A DNA stretch of 6,132 nucleotides, taken from the NCBI GenBank assembly GCA_913054055.1, contig CAJXIT010000220.1:1-6132 (forward strand), given 5' to 3'. Position 1 is the stretch's first letter; the number at the start of each line of letters is the position of its first letter. This document shows positions 5,463 through 6,132 of the stretch, in pieces. The translations under genes were made by a program, and so were the position numbers. Under the pieces are notes generated by a model. It was not told the origin of the DNA. It did no database searches and saw only the letters and a program-made list of their open reading frames with translations. The stretch comes from an uncultured Thalassolituus sp. (GTDB taxonomy: Bacteria > Pseudomonadota > Gammaproteobacteria > Pseudomonadales > Oceanobacteraceae).

Positions 5463-6132
5463 ATGCGTAAAATTTTTTATTTATTGTTATTAGTAAGTTT
5501 CAGTTCTCAAGCGAATAACTGGTTTCCTCTTACGGTGGATGTATGGAATCCACCATTTAATGAAGATCTTAAAAGGCAAGAGCAGTTATTTACACCATTA
5601 AAAAAAGCAGCAAAGCCATGGAAAATTTGTGCTGCAATCCCTCACTTGAAAGATGCTTATTGGTTAGCTGTAAATTTTTCGCTGGTTGACGAGGCCAAGC
5701 GCCTTGGCTTGAGAATGCGCATCAAAGAAGCGGGAGGGTACGGACGTTTACAAGTTCAACGCAAACAAATTATAGATTGTATGGATAGCGGTGCAGATGC
5801 TTTGTTACTTAGCAGCGTGAACAATGAAGGGCTAAGCGACCTTGTAGATGAGTTTACAAAGCAAGGTAAACCGGTAATAGACATGATCAACTGGGTAAAT
5901 GCCAAGAATATAACTGGGCGAGCAGCTGCTACTTATTGGGATAATGGTAACCTTACCGGAAATTATCTTGTTGAACGTTTAGAGGGGGCTACAGCTAACA
6001 TTTTATGGTTGCCTGGGCCAAAAGGTGTTGGGTGGTCCATTGCTGCAAACAGGGGCTTTAATGATGCGATAAAAGGTTCAAATATTAAAGTTTTAGAAAC
6101 ATTATGGGGTGATACAGGCAGGAAAATACAAG
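5463..6132 (+). CDS. TorT-like periplasmic binding protein (3' end beyond the window)
   Basis: ATG 5463 opens a frame with no stop through 6132 (223 codons seen). A signal peptide, MRKIFYLLLLVSFSSQA, has a likely cleavage site after A17. The mature part begins with a spacer and then KICAAIPHLKDAYWLAVNF (54-72), EAGGYGRLQVQRKQI, DCMDSGADALLLSS and NILWLPGPKGVGWS. As recalled, this is the pattern of E. coli TorT, the periplasmic trimethylamine N-oxide sensor that works with the TorS kinase, and more broadly of class I sugar-binding-like proteins. The visible part corresponds to lobe 1 and some of lobe 2. GAGG at 5454-5457 overlaps the previous stop codon and sits 5 bases before the ATG, suggesting translational coupling with the REC-REC-kinase gene. 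The TorT Trp that follows the PxW position appears replaced (AATYWDNG), so the ligand may not be trimethylamine N-oxide. The gene symbol is left empty for that reason. Confidence 0.85.
   Translation, partial: MRKIFYLLLLVSFSSQANNWFPLTVDVWNPPFNEDLKRQEQLFTPLKKAAKPWKICAAIPHLKDAYWLAVNFSLVDEAKRLGLRMRIKEAGGYGRLQVQRKQIIDCMDSGADALLLSSVNNEGLSDLVDEFTKQGKPVIDMINWVNAKNITGRAAATYWDNGNLTGNYLVERLEGATANILWLPGPKGVGWSIAANRGFNDAIKGSNIKVLETLWGDTGRKIQ

Overview
The window looks like chromosomal DNA of a moderately AT-rich gammaproteobacterium, probably a marine or aquatic one. The grounds are a PrtD/HlyD-type I secretion system beside a cadherin-like repeat protein, a TorT-type periplasmic sensor, and standard stop codons (TAG, TAA and TGA all end genes here). 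The taxon is an inference; no rRNA or other marker is present. All supported genes are on the + strand.

Positions 1-2233 and 2261-3571 form a secretion/adhesion block. It opens with the C-terminal end of a repeat-rich, probably secreted, surface protein. Two hairpins follow, the second a convincing intrinsic terminator. Next comes a PrtD-type ABC exporter gene and then its HlyD-family membrane fusion protein. The ABC gene is split by one in-frame TAA between TM5 and TM6. The reading frame, the transmembrane pattern and all ATPase motifs are otherwise intact on both sides, so this looks like a very recent nonsense change, a sequencing error or, less likely, a functional split. No outer-membrane TolC-like partner lies in the window. 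The obvious model is that the ABC/HlyD pair exports the repeat protein, but the visible C-terminus of that protein has no RTX nonapeptides.

Positions 3572-3925 are a 354-base gene-free stretch. It holds a terminator for the secretion operon and several inverted repeats that look regulatory or structural.

Positions 3926-6132 form a signalling block. A 509-residue protein with two receiver domains followed by a C-terminal histidine-kinase-like module is tightly linked (7-base gap, ribosome site overlapping the stop codon) to the start of a TorT-like periplasmic binding protein that runs off the window. The second gene would sense a small ligand in the periplasm. A membrane sensor kinase of TorS type would be expected downstream. 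The REC-REC-kinase protein is a plausible cytoplasmic part of the same relay. Terminator and spacing separate the two blocks, so any link between signalling and adhesion is only a hypothesis.
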